Assembly: GCA_913777465.1 (NCBI GenBank)
Contig: CAJYRQ010000078.1
Coordinates: forward strand, 62,001 to 126,000
Direction of reading: 5' to 3'
DNA: 64,000 nucleotides
From: an uncultured Chryseobacterium sp.
GTDB taxonomy: Bacteria; Bacteroidota; Bacteroidia; Flavobacteriales; Weeksellaceae
The position numbers and the translations under genes were made by a program. The notes beneath the pieces are model-generated. The model saw only the letters and a list, made by a program, of their open reading frames with translations, did no database searches and was not told the origin of the DNA. Positions 34,448 to 42,432 of the stretch are shown here, in pieces. Each line of letters begins with the position of its first letter. The stretch's first letter is position 1.

Positions 34448-34753
34448 TTACAGCTGCTTTTCTTTATCCATGAGTTCCTTGATTTTCCGGTCTTCCCAAT
34501 TGCTTCCCAGCATAAAGTTCGGCATAAAGGTTCTCAGGCCGTGAATAACCACGGCAATTCCCCAAAAAATCGGCAGTGAAAAATACTTCAGCTGCCAGAT
34601 CGTTTCTTCAGGCTTTAAATCTCTGTAATTCAGGTATAAAATAAAAATATTCACGGCAAAATAAATGAATAAGGAAGTATAAAATCCTTTTATTTTTTTT
34701 ACCTGTTTCTCGGCTTCTTTATAACGGATGTCGTCTTTGCTGATATTTTCCAT
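34448..34753 (-). CDS. 2TM domain protein
   Basis: 101 residues. MENISKDDIRYKEAEKQVKK then IKGFYTSLFIYFAVNIFILY, two helices and WEDRKIKELMDKEKQL. It begins 10 bp after the kinase stop; the alternative upstream starts overlap the kinase. Third of four 2TM copies in this region. Confidence 0.88.
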   Translation of the reverse strand: MENISKDDIRYKEAEKQVKKIKGFYTSLFIYFAVNIFILYLNYRDLKPEETIWQLKYFSLPIFWGIAVVIHGLRTFMPNFMLGSNWEDRKIKELMDKEKQL

Positions 34754-34763
34754 GATATACATT

Positions 34764-36080
34764 TTATCGTTTGTTTTGTTTTTCAAGAATCTCCCTGATC
34801 TTTTTGTCTTCCCATTTTTTACCTACACCGAATACGCCCATTCCATGTGCAGCAAGCCCGATTCCCCAACCTAACATCGGATAAATGAACCAGAGGTCGC
34901 CCGGGCTGGTTATGATATTAACAATAATTAAAAAAGGAATAATGAGACAGTAGGAAATAAGGTTTCCATAGAAGCTTTTGATTTCCTTAACGCGCTTCTG
35001 TGCCCTTTCATAAGACTCATTCTTTGTTTCCGGCAGTATGCTCATTGCATTAGGTTTGGAAGAAAGCACCGGAAGCTTTACTTTAAAATAATCTTCCGAT
35101 TTTTCAATGAATACGTTTCTTTTTGTGAGCAGGGAATAACGCTGCACAATATTTGCCAGACCAATTCCCGAACTTTCTTTGATCTGTTCCCTTACCTGCA
35201 GGTTATTTTCGATGCAAAGCGTATCATTTTCAGAAAAGATTCTGATGAGTAAAGGTTTTGAAGAAGTCGCAAAATTATGTTTGATGCAATTTTCCAGCAG
35301 CAGCTGCAGCGAGAGCGGAACGACAAACCTGCGCAGATCTTCATTTTTTACATCAAAAATAAAATCTACACTGTCTTCAAATCTTGTTTTTAACAGATCG
35401 CAGTAAGTCCTGGCAAATTCCAGTTCATCTTCCACCGTCACCAGCTCTTTGTCTTTCTGTTCCAGGACATAGCGGTAAATCTTGGACATTGAGGCGGTAA
35501 ACTTCTGTGCCTGTTTCGGATTTTCATCGATTAATGAGCTTAAAACATTTAAAGAATTAAATAAAAAGTGTGGATCCAGCTGGTTTTTAAGGCTTTCAAA
35601 CTGGGCATTGGCCGATTTGGCGATCAGCTTCTGCTCCACTACTTCCTTTTTGGAAGTTTTTTTCAGCTCTTCCATAAAACCTTTGGCATGGAGAAAAGCG
35701 GAAATCAGCAGCGCGATATTGATCGTAAACCAGTTTACAAAACCATACTTTCCTGAAAAATATTCTTCGGTGGTCGCTGCTTTCTGGAATACGACAAAAT
35801 TCATGTAGTTGCAAAAATAGACCATTACCGTATTCGCGATCAGGATAGAGACAATACTGATAACCGCCCTTTTCGTCGTCGCTTCAGACCACGGGAACTT
35901 TTTATTAAGATAATCGTTGATCAGCCCGTTTCCAGCTCCCAGGATAAATGAATACATAAAACACACCGCTACGGTGAGCATAAAATTCTCCATCGTTTTC
36001 TCATTGGTAAACCCAAAGAAGAAGATGATGGAAGTGGCCACTGAGATCCAGCATAAAGTAATGAGATTTTTGCGTTTCAT
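34764..36080 (-). CDS. LytS-type sensor histidine kinase fused to a 2TM domain
   Basis: 438 residues. Four N-terminal membrane helices (about 1-130), a coiled linker, the His_kinase motif QLDPHFLFNSLNVLSSLIDE (phospho-His in PHFLFNS, about residue 170), N-box LLLENCIKHN and G-box SSGIGLANIVQRY. The last ~85 residues (from YERAQKRVKEIKSFYGNLIS) are a complete 2TM domain, so output and 2TM are fused. It should phosphorylate the LytTR regulator at 32181. Opens an operon with a 2TM gene and an ICMT-like gene; its promoter has a LytTR-type repeat. Confidence 0.93.
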   Translation of the reverse strand: MKRKNLITLCWISVATSIIFFFGFTNEKTMENFMLTVAVCFMYSFILGAGNGLINDYLNKKFPWSEATTKRAVISIVSILIANTVMVYFCNYMNFVVFQKAATTEEYFSGKYGFVNWFTINIALLISAFLHAKGFMEELKKTSKKEVVEQKLIAKSANAQFESLKNQLDPHFLFNSLNVLSSLIDENPKQAQKFTASMSKIYRYVLEQKDKELVTVEDELEFARTYCDLLKTRFEDSVDFIFDVKNEDLRRFVVPLSLQLLLENCIKHNFATSSKPLLIRIFSENDTLCIENNLQVREQIKESSGIGLANIVQRYSLLTKRNVFIEKSEDYFKVKLPVLSSKPNAMSILPETKNESYERAQKRVKEIKSFYGNLISYCLIIPFLIIVNIITSPGDLWFIYPMLGWGIGLAAHGMGVFGVGKKWEDKKIREILEKQNKR

Positions 36081-36097
36081 TGTCCGTTTTCTTGCTT

Positions 36098-36105
36098 CAA
36101 AAATA
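36098..36105 (-). promoter_or_regulatory. -7 promoter element of the kinase operon
   Basis: Bottom strand TATTTTTG matches TAnnTTTG, 17 bp before the ATG. The operator begins exactly 33 bp upstream. Confidence 0.6.
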
Positions 36106-36138
36106 GACTATATTCCAGGGATTGGAAATTATTTTTTT

Positions 36139-36168
36139 CCGAACTGTTATTTTTTAGGGCTGAGTGGG
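36139..36168 (-). promoter_or_regulatory. LytTR operator 2 (one clear half-site)
   Basis: On the bottom strand the promoter-proximal repeat is ACAGTTCGG, a good LytTR half-site. At the same 12-bp spacing upstream is CCCACTCAG, only 5 of 9 like the consensus. It sits at the same 33-bp distance from the -7 element as operators 1 and 3. Confidence 0.5.
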
Positions 36169-36171
36169 AAG

Positions 36172-36200
36172 AAAAAACCTTCTGCCATGAGAAGGGTTTT
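36172..36200 (-). terminator. Terminator of the TonB-receptor operon
   Basis: On the bottom strand AACCCTTCT, loop CATGGC, AGAAGGTT and T-run; one bulged base. Ends the receptor-TPR unit just upstream of operator 2. Confidence 0.65.
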
Positions 36201-36213
36201 ATTTGGGATCAGC

Positions 36214-36861
36214 TTATTTCGCAGCGCTGCTCAAAAAATACCGGGCTTCCGTTTTGCCCCAGTTCGGGTCCAGTGCGGTTTTTGGCTTAAAAGTATTGAA
36301 CTTTTCAAGGGATGTTTTAAAAAGTTCCATGCCTTTGGTTTTGCTTCCTCCGAACTGCTCCGGCGTGTAATAAGTATCTTCCGCTTTGATCAGGATTACT
36401 CTTGGGTTCAACGGGTCCAGCTGCTCTGCCTTTTTCAGTTCTTCTTCGGCCTTGCTTCCGAAAGTCCTGAACCTTTCCATCGGATTGACCATCATTTTCA
36501 GTGAATAGATCATCTTCTGTAACAGGTGGATCTCGGAATTGTTTTTTTCCATCGCTTCGGCTGCGTCCACGAATTTCTGGGCCTGGTCTGCCGTCTCTTC
36601 CAATGCCTGGTTGTTGCCGCTCTGCATCTGCGCTCTACCTTTCTGGATGTAAGCCAGGGCAGTATAATAACTTGGCTGCCATTTGTCCTTTTCCTTGTCG
36701 GCAATCCTCTGGAAATCGTTGGCCAGTGCCTGAAGCTCTTCGGGAGACCGGGTGGCCTCCAGCTTGTTTATTTTTTCAGTCATTACCTTTTCGTAATTTG
36801 TCTGAGCGTAAGAGATTAAACTCATAAAGCCTAAAGCGAAACTTAAAACATATTTTCTCAT
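36214..36861 (-). CDS. Secreted TPR-like protein
   Basis: 215 residues with signal peptide MRKYVLSFALGFMSLISYAQ, then helical repeats (YTALAYIQKGRAQMQSGNN, then ADQAQKFVDAAEAMEKNN and EELKKAEQLDPLNPRVILIK) fitting TPR-like units. It probably sits in the periplasm as a partner of the TonB receptor, whose stop is 48 bp upstream in the same transcript. Confidence 0.8.
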   Translation of the reverse strand: MRKYVLSFALGFMSLISYAQTNYEKVMTEKINKLEATRSPEELQALANDFQRIADKEKDKWQPSYYTALAYIQKGRAQMQSGNNQALEETADQAQKFVDAAEAMEKNNSEIHLLQKMIYSLKMMVNPMERFRTFGSKAEEELKKAEQLDPLNPRVILIKAEDTYYTPEQFGGSKTKGMELFKTSLEKFNTFKPKTALDPNWGKTEARYFLSSAAK

Positions 36862-36909
36862 GATTTCTAAATTTTTAAGATTGATTATTATATTGATTTT
36901 AATTAATTT

Positions 36910-39126
36910 TTAAAGATTGTTGTCAATGGCTTCCTGGGTCTTGTCGATTCCGAAACTGATCAGGGCACCGATGTAGACAAAGGTCTGGGCAGCAGGCAAA
37001 ACGGGAGCACTCCTATCGCCATTGGATGAAAAGCGGTAACCGTAGATATTTTTATTTCCTAAAATATTATTCACCCCGGCTACCAGGACGGTAAAAGCTT
37101 TAGCATCTTTCTTCCCGAGATTCGGAAGATAATTCAGGCTGAAATTCAGGGAATTGAAATCCTTTACTTTCCCTTCGGATTTCAGGATATTTTCTCCGCC
37201 CTGGGCTACGATGTTGTAAAAAGGCCTTCCGGAAGTGTAAGTATAGGAAAAATTAAATCCTGTTTTCCATGAAGTCACAAACTTCTTTGCGACCAGGGAA
37301 ATGTTGTGCTTCGCAGCAAAACTCGGGTACAGTTCGGTAGGATAATTCAGGAATTCCCTTCTGCTGTCAAGGTAAGAGTAAGAGATCCAGTAATCTACAT
37401 TTTTGATGCTCTTCTTATCCCTCCAGAGTACTTCCACCCCTTTTGCAAAACCGTTTCCTTCAGCAGGAAGAATGGTATTCTGGAAACCGGATACCGATGT
37501 CTTCACCAGGTTTTTATAGTCTTTATAAAATGCTTCCATCCTCAGTGTTCTGTTGTCCTCGCTGCGCTGGATCTGGAAAATATAATGCGTTGCCTTCTGG
37601 AAATTCTGCTTAAAGTTCTGCGTTAAATATTTCGATTCCGGTGTCTGGTAAAAAATACCATAAGCAAATGAGCTTACCCAGTTCTTTGATAAACGGTAGG
37701 CGGCTGAAAAACGCGGGGCTACATTCCATTGGTTCAGAAAGCTTGAATTTTCTGACCGTATCCCTAAACTTGTAGAGAAATTACGCCCTAAAACCAGGTT
37801 GTTTTCCGCGAACAAAGCCGTGGTAAAGTTGCTGATGCTGTTCTTTTGCTGTGGCGAACCGAAGATGGAAAATGAAGACGTATCGTTCTCCGAAAGAAGC
37901 TCAAAGCCTGCCTTGATATTGCTTACGGCTGCAATTTTCCTTTCAAAAACCGCCCGGCTGTTCCAGTACAGGCCTTCCGTATTCGTATTGACGTTGCCTA
38001 TTTTATTCCCTGTATTTACAATGCCTATTTCCAGGTCACTTTTATTGATGCTGAAAGACGTGCCGAGATTCATCAGGTAACGCCCCATCTTCTGTTTATA
38101 GGTAAGGCTGTGAAATGTATTCTTTCCGTTAACCGAAGGCTGCTGCTCATCGTAATTCTGCTCCAGGCTCGGCTGCGAAACCTTTAAGGAATTGGCATCA
38201 AAGCTCCCGTAATATTTCAGTAAACCGCCGGATTTTGTTTTGACCCTGAAATTCCCATTTACTGACAGGCTTCTCGGTGCTTTAATGAAATCGGTTTCAA
38301 AATCCAGCACTTTAGTTACCAGTCCCAGATCCGAAACATTGGCATCGATTCCGTAGCTGAACGTCTTTTTTTCATTAAGATGCTGGTAATCTCCTCCTAC
38401 TGAAAAAGGGAAAATATTGAAGGAATAGGAACTCTGGTCAGGCATATCCACGCTTTCCAAAAGCAGCACCGAAGACAAAGCCTGTCCGTACAACGCAGAA
38501 TAGCCGCCGCTGGAAAATACGCTTCCTTTGAAAATCGAGGTATTGAAACGCTCCCTTCCCGCCAGTCCCGGTACCGAGCTGCTGAAATAGTTGTTCACCA
38601 GGTTACCGTCGATATAAAATTTGGTTTCGGCACCCGTCCCTCCTCTTACGAAAAGTCCTTCGCTTTCTCCTGCGTTCTGTACCCCCGGTAAAAATTTGTA
38701 TCCGGTAGTGGTTTGCCCCTGCGAACCTGCCGTTGTATAAATATCCATCGGCGTCAAAGCGGCAGTCGCTCTTCTTTTATCACTGGCTTCAATGGAACCC
38801 ACGGAAATCACTACCGCGTCGATCTCGCTGATCTGCTCTTTCATTTCGGTATTGACTACCAGATCCTGGTTTTCAATAAGTACGGCTTTTTCAGCCGGTA
38901 TATATTTCGGGCTTGTGAAGACGATGTTTTGATTTCCTTTTTCGGAGGTTTCAAAAGAGAAATTTCCATTACCGTCTGTGGTTGCTCCGTCGTAGGTATC
39001 TTTTAAAGTTACGCTCACCGCTCCTACCCCTTCGTTTTTGTAGATTACTTTCCCCGAGATTCTGATCTGCGCAAAATGGAAAGTAAAAGATAAAAGGGTG
39101 GTGAGAAATAATAGTTTTGTTTTCAT
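36910..39126 (-). CDS. TonB-dependent receptor
   Basis: 738 residues: signal peptide (about 1-19), carboxypeptidase-like regulatory domain (20-100, VSVTLKDTYDGATTDGNGNF), plug (SIEASDKRRATAALTPMDIY then GLFVRGGTGAETKFYIDGNL) and a 22-strand barrel. No TonB box sequence can be named with confidence. Substrate unknown; energised by the ExbBD/TonB-like genes at 7.8-9.9 kb or others. Co-transcribed with the TPR protein and preceded by a LytTR-type operator, so a target of the neighbouring two-component system. Confidence 0.93.
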   Translation of the reverse strand: MKTKLLFLTTLLSFTFHFAQIRISGKVIYKNEGVGAVSVTLKDTYDGATTDGNGNFSFETSEKGNQNIVFTSPKYIPAEKAVLIENQDLVVNTEMKEQISEIDAVVISVGSIEASDKRRATAALTPMDIYTTAGSQGQTTTGYKFLPGVQNAGESEGLFVRGGTGAETKFYIDGNLVNNYFSSSVPGLAGRERFNTSIFKGSVFSSGGYSALYGQALSSVLLLESVDMPDQSSYSFNIFPFSVGGDYQHLNEKKTFSYGIDANVSDLGLVTKVLDFETDFIKAPRSLSVNGNFRVKTKSGGLLKYYGSFDANSLKVSQPSLEQNYDEQQPSVNGKNTFHSLTYKQKMGRYLMNLGTSFSINKSDLEIGIVNTGNKIGNVNTNTEGLYWNSRAVFERKIAAVSNIKAGFELLSENDTSSFSIFGSPQQKNSISNFTTALFAENNLVLGRNFSTSLGIRSENSSFLNQWNVAPRFSAAYRLSKNWVSSFAYGIFYQTPESKYLTQNFKQNFQKATHYIFQIQRSEDNRTLRMEAFYKDYKNLVKTSVSGFQNTILPAEGNGFAKGVEVLWRDKKSIKNVDYWISYSYLDSRREFLNYPTELYPSFAAKHNISLVAKKFVTSWKTGFNFSYTYTSGRPFYNIVAQGGENILKSEGKVKDFNSLNFSLNYLPNLGKKDAKAFTVLVAGVNNILGNKNIYGYRFSSNGDRSAPVLPAAQTFVYIGALISFGIDKTQEAIDNNL

Positions 39127-39145
39127 AGCGGTTTCTATTTCGATT

Positions 39146-39153
39146 CAAAAGTA
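39146..39153 (-). promoter_or_regulatory. -7 promoter element of the TonB-receptor operon
   Basis: Bottom strand TACTTTTG matches TAnnTTTG, 19 bp before the ATG. No good -33 element, which fits dependence on an activator. Confidence 0.6.
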
Positions 39154-39186
39154 GGTCGAAATTCAAGGGAGAATAAATTTTTGTTG

Positions 39187-39216
39187 CCGAGCCGTCGGTT
39201 TTGGAAGCTGAACTGT
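39187..39216 (-). promoter_or_regulatory. LytTR operator 3 (direct repeats)
   Basis: On the bottom strand ACAGTTCAG, 12 bp, ACGGCTCGG: the distal repeat is identical to operator 1 and the proximal differs by one base. Separated by 33 bp from the -7 element, as at operators 1 and 2. Confidence 0.75.
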
Positions 39217-39651
39217 AAAATTTGATTTTTTAATGTAATTCCGGATTAAATAAGCTTAAGAAAGTATATAAACGTAAGCCTGGCGTGGAATCAGGTTAAT
39301 AAGACTGAATGCAGGAAGTTTCTTTTGCCTACTGTATGGCCAAAGTATTTATGATCAATTAAATCATTTATAATCAGTCAGAGCCCAATTAAGCCCACGC
39401 TCAATAACGGCTTGAAATAAGTTGAATATCACCAGATTTCCTGTTTTAAGTACAATCCCATCATTTTAACCACCCCCTTCAAAAATTCTATGAATTTTCG
39501 CCACCCCTCCAAAGGAGTGGAATTTAGATTAAAATACAATCAGTGATTTTATGATTTAAGGGAATCCTTTAATAAACAGCAACTTCTGGCATTTAACGCA
39601 TGATCTTAAATAAATTGACTAGTAAAGCGAATTGACCATTGATCATTCACT
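39217..39651. other. Intergenic region with hairpin repeat and repeat fragment
   Basis: No gene is visible. It holds the paired hairpins at 39482-39520 and, at 39613-39650, an AAAGCGAATTGACCATTGA fragment related to the tandem repeat block at 4702-5063. Confidence 0.6.
39482..39520. repeat. Double-hairpin repeat element
   Basis: AAAATTC-TAT-GAATTTT (39482-39498) is a perfect hairpin, next to CCCCTCC-AAA-GGAGTGG-like pairing (about 39503-39520). The flank AACCACCCCCTTC repeats the CCACCCC motif. From memory similar CCACCCC/CAAAAATTC elements are dispersed in related genomes; this is not verifiable here. Confidence 0.5.
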
Positions 39652-40119
39652 TTAATTAACCGGAATACAGAAATCCACCATCATTTTCCCTTCCGGATAT
39701 TCTTTGAAGTTGGTGTGGTAAATTTCAAAAGGGAAAGCTTTACGGACAGAATAGCCATGCTCTTTCATCCACAGAAAAAGGGAAACCCAGCTTTTCTCAA
39801 AATCATCCACGGTAACTTCCCCGTTCCCAATAATGAATTTTCCGGCTTCAAGGGTTTCGGCAAACACTTCACCTTCCTGCTTTTCCATTTTTTTGTTTAG
39901 AAGCATGCAGGCATGGATTCTTACTTTATCCGGTGGCGTTACTTTGAAGCTGTCATGATATACCGAGATCATTTTTATATTTTCATGCGGAAAAAGATTT
40001 TTTTCTTTAGCCCAATCGATCAGAATGGTATAAGAAGATTCTACATGGGCAATTCCCAGGCTCATGACGGCTGCCAGATTCATCTCAGGAAGATGGATAA
40101 CATTAATTTTTAAATTCAT
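39652..40119 (-). CDS. GyrI-like effector domain, separated from its AraC domain by a frameshift
   Basis: 155 residues of a GyrI-like small-molecule-binding domain (LPEMNLAAVMSLG, then the acidic VTVDDFEKSWVSLFLWMKEH and FEIYHTNFKEYPEG). Read upstream in the same frame, before the ATG at 40119, the DNA continues to encode DAVFSTYLCNIENLLNWTK, which is the normal linker of AraC-GyrI regulators. So this is the second half of one gene. Alone it may start at 40119 and make a free effector domain. Confidence 0.8.
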   Translation of the reverse strand: MNLKINVIHLPEMNLAAVMSLGIAHVESSYTILIDWAKEKNLFPHENIKMISVYHDSFKVTPPDKVRIHACMLLNKKMEKQEGEVFAETLEAGKFIIGNGEVTVDDFEKSWVSLFLWMKEHGYSVRKAFPFEIYHTNFKEYPEGKMMVDFCIPVN

Positions 40120-40130
40120 TTTTGTCCAGT

Positions 40131-40553
40131 TTAACAGGTTTTCGATGTTGCAAAGGTAGGTGCTGAAAACCGCATCGGCTTTCCGTTCTTGCTTTCCTGT
40201 AAGCGGATCTGGTGAAAATGTTCCGGCGCAGATTTTCGGAATGCCGAAGGTGAATGTCCGTAATGGTTTTTAAAGGTTTTGGTAAAAGCGGAATGACTTG
40301 AAAAACCGAACTGAAGGTAAATATCCTTTAAGCTTAACTGCTTTCTTAGAGCCAGGTAAAATGCCGATCTTTCCATTCTTTTCCTGTTGATATACTGCTG
40401 AAGCGTTTCGCCCGTAATAAGCCTGAAAATCCTGTGAAAATGAAACGGCGAATAAGCACCGACCTCAGCAATTTTCTGTAGTGACAGCTCGGTGTCCAGA
40501 TGGTCATCGATATACCGGATGACTTTTACAATTCTCTTTTTGTACTCTTCCAC
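40131..40553 (-). CDS. AraC-type HTH regulator, frameshifted N-terminal half
   Basis: 140 residues with two AraC HTHs (LSLQKIAEVGAYSPFHFHRI and LKDIYLQFGFSSHSAFTKTF). After NGKP the frame changes: it reads MRFSAPTFATSKTC and stops, while the -1-shifted frame reads DAVFSTYLCN and runs into the GyrI domain. Restoring one base near 40174-40178 would rejoin the two into a ~300-residue AraC-GyrI protein. Start: GTG at 40553 because a TACATTTG -7 element covers the more upstream TTG at 40574. Confidence 0.75.
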   Translation of the reverse strand: MEEYKKRIVKVIRYIDDHLDTELSLQKIAEVGAYSPFHFHRIFRLITGETLQQYINRKRMERSAFYLALRKQLSLKDIYLQFGFSSHSAFTKTFKNHYGHSPSAFRKSAPEHFHQIRLQESKNGKPMRFSAPTFATSKTC

Positions 40554-40571
40554 GTTCCAAAGCGTTTGGCG

Positions 40572-40579
40572 CAAATGTA
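40572..40579 (-). promoter_or_regulatory. -7 promoter element of the AraC-GyrI gene
   Basis: Bottom strand TACATTTG. It overlaps the TTG at 40574, so that codon cannot be the start. Confidence 0.5.
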
Positions 40580-40700
40580 TAAAGTCCGAAAGAAAGAAGC
40601 TTGTCTTTTGTTGCTATTCTGTAAAAAATCCTTTGATTGTGAAACTTTTCGGTAAATCTTTATTAAATTTATCCTACAATCACTTTAAAACATTTAAACA

Positions 40701-41204
40701 ATGAAAAGTAAAACATTAGCCTTAATGGCGGGCTGCGCTCTTTTTGCGGTTTCCTGTGGAACCACGAATACGTATCCGGTACTGTCTAAAAGCAACACCC
40801 AAACGGGAGGAACGGCTAAATTCACTCAGAAAGGCAACGAAGTTGTGATGAAACTCAATGTCACCAACCTTACCCCGGGGATCCATGCCGTACACATCCA
40901 TGAAAAAGGTGACTGCTCGGCAGCAGACGGAACCTCAACCGGAGGACACTGGAACCCGGCCAAAGACGACCATGGAAAATGGGGCGCCGAACACTTCCAC
41001 ATGGGAGACATCGGCAACCTTACCGCTGACGCAAGCGGAAATGCGATGCTGACCTTCAAAACCGATAAATGGTGCCTAGGCTGTACGGACGCCTCCAAAA
41101 ACATTATCGGAAAAGGACTGATCATTCATGCCGCAGCCGATGATTTCCATACCCAGCCGACCGGAAATGCCGGAGGAAGAGTGGGTTGTGTGGAGATTAA
41201 GTAA
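40701..41204 (+). CDS. sodC: Cu/Zn superoxide dismutase lipoprotein
   Basis: 167 residues. MKSKTLALMAGCALFAVSC is a lipoprotein signal (lipobox AVSC). The SOD-Cu core is complete: GIHAVHIHEKGDCSAADG (two copper His), GHWNPAKDDHGKWGAEHFHM (copper/zinc His and the zinc Asp) and HAAADDFHTQPTGNAGGRVG with the active-site Arg. Converts superoxide to peroxide outside the cytoplasm. Monocistronic, with a strong terminator. Confidence 0.95.
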   Translation: MKSKTLALMAGCALFAVSCGTTNTYPVLSKSNTQTGGTAKFTQKGNEVVMKLNVTNLTPGIHAVHIHEKGDCSAADGTSTGGHWNPAKDDHGKWGAEHFHMGDIGNLTADASGNAMLTFKTDKWCLGCTDASKNIIGKGLIIHAAADDFHTQPTGNAGGRVGCVEIK

Positions 41205-41221
41205 TCCATTCACTTTAAAAT

Positions 41222-41250
41222 AAAAATCGCTAGTATTATTAGCGATTTTT
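41222..41250 (+). terminator. Terminator after sodC
   Basis: AAAAATCGCTA and TAGCGATTTTT (41222-41232/41240-41250), a perfect 11-bp stem with 7-nt loop, T tail. Confidence 0.9.
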
Positions 41251-41277
41251 ATTTTGAGCCAAAATGTGGTAATCCTT

Positions 41278-42345
41278 TCAGGCATTTCCCTTTTTTCCGG
41301 CTTTCAAAGTTTTTGGGGTATTATCTGAAATCCTTGTTGAGTGGATCATTCTGTCAAAATCAGATTTGTATTCCCGATCTTGAATGGTTCTAAATTTCTC
41401 GTATTGCGTTTCTGCCAATTTTTTAGCTATGGAAGAAGATACTTTACCCGAATCTTTCAATAGATCATATTCGTTAAAGGAAAGGAAACTATCCAGCCTG
41501 CTGATCCAATCTGTCATTTTCATTTCTTTCTGCCTCCTGGCCATGTTCTCTGCAAAATCCAGGTACATGGTTACGATGGTATTGAGTTCTCTCAATTCAT
41601 CTTCATTCAAATAATTTTTAGCAACAGAAACATCAGTTTTCAATATTTTACCTCCACTCTTTTCATTTTTCCAGGAGGTAAGTCCCATATTGGGTTTGGC
41701 AGCATCGGCTCTGAGACTGATGAGTTCCGCCGCTGTATGGTTGTGAATTGCCCAATGAAGTTTATTCTGTACCGTTGCATAAAATTCCTTAGTAAGGGGC
41801 GATTGAACATCATAATCAATAGCTGTAGCATAAATATCCGTAATCTTTTGGTAAAATAGTCGTTCGCTTGCGCGGATTTCTCTGATTCTTTCAAGTAATT
41901 CCGAAAAATAATCTTTACCAAATAACTGGTTTCCCTGTTTCAACCGCTCATCATCTAAAGCAAATCCTTTAATCAGGTACTCTTTTAAAACAGAGGTTGC
42001 CCATTTTCTGAATTGGGTTGCCTGATAAGAATTTACACGATATCCTACGGAAATGATGGCGTCAAGATTGTAAAATTCTATCGCTCTCTGAACATTTCTT
42101 GAACCTTCTTTTTGAACTGTCAAAATTTCTTTGACAGTTGAATCTTTAATAAGTTCTTCTTCTTCAAAAATATTATTAAGATGATAGCTGATATTTTGTT
42201 TTGAGGTATTAAAAATGGCTCCTATCGAACTTTGCGATGCCCAGATCGTTTCATCGTTTTTATCTACTATTACCTGTACCTTTATTTTACCATCCTGCGA
42301 CTGATAAAATATAAAATCCGATAAATTTTCCAAATTGTTTTCCAT
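41278..42345 (-). CDS. RhuM family protein
   Basis: 355 residues of the virulence RhuM family: an N-terminal winged-helix-like part (ETIWASQSSIGAIFNTSKQN then ISYHLNNIFEEEEL), EFYNLDAIISVGYRVNSYQA and ATQFRKWATSVLKEYLIKGF, the family signatures. RhuM was named in Salmonella; most bacterial copies occur in variable regions near restriction or phage-response genes and their activity is unknown. Here it stands alone between sodC and prc. Confidence 0.9.
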   Translation of the reverse strand: MENNLENLSDFIFYQSQDGKIKVQVIVDKNDETIWASQSSIGAIFNTSKQNISYHLNNIFEEEELIKDSTVKEILTVQKEGSRNVQRAIEFYNLDAIISVGYRVNSYQATQFRKWATSVLKEYLIKGFALDDERLKQGNQLFGKDYFSELLERIREIRASERLFYQKITDIYATAIDYDVQSPLTKEFYATVQNKLHWAIHNHTAAELISLRADAAKPNMGLTSWKNEKSGGKILKTDVSVAKNYLNEDELRELNTIVTMYLDFAENMARRQKEMKMTDWISRLDSFLSFNEYDLLKDSGKVSSSIAKKLAETQYEKFRTIQDREYKSDFDRMIHSTRISDNTPKTLKAGKKGNA

Positions 42346-42380
42346 CTGTTATTCTGCTATTTTATGTTTTTATGATGATT

Positions 42381-42388
42381 CAAATTTA
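42381..42388 (-). promoter_or_regulatory. -7 promoter element of rhuM
   Basis: Bottom strand TAAATTTG matches TAnnTTTG, 35 bp before the ATG. Confidence 0.45.
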
Positions 42389-42432
42389 AGAAGTTTTCCG
42401 AATAAGAGCAGATCATTACCGGACATAAAAAA

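Noticed and set aside
35917-36504. 195-codon top-strand frame
   Set aside because: Runs across the kinase start, promoter and operator region and the TPR gene; not gene-like.
40131-40574. TTG start for the AraC half
   Set aside because: The TTG lies inside the -7 promoter element, so I place the start at the GTG at 40553.
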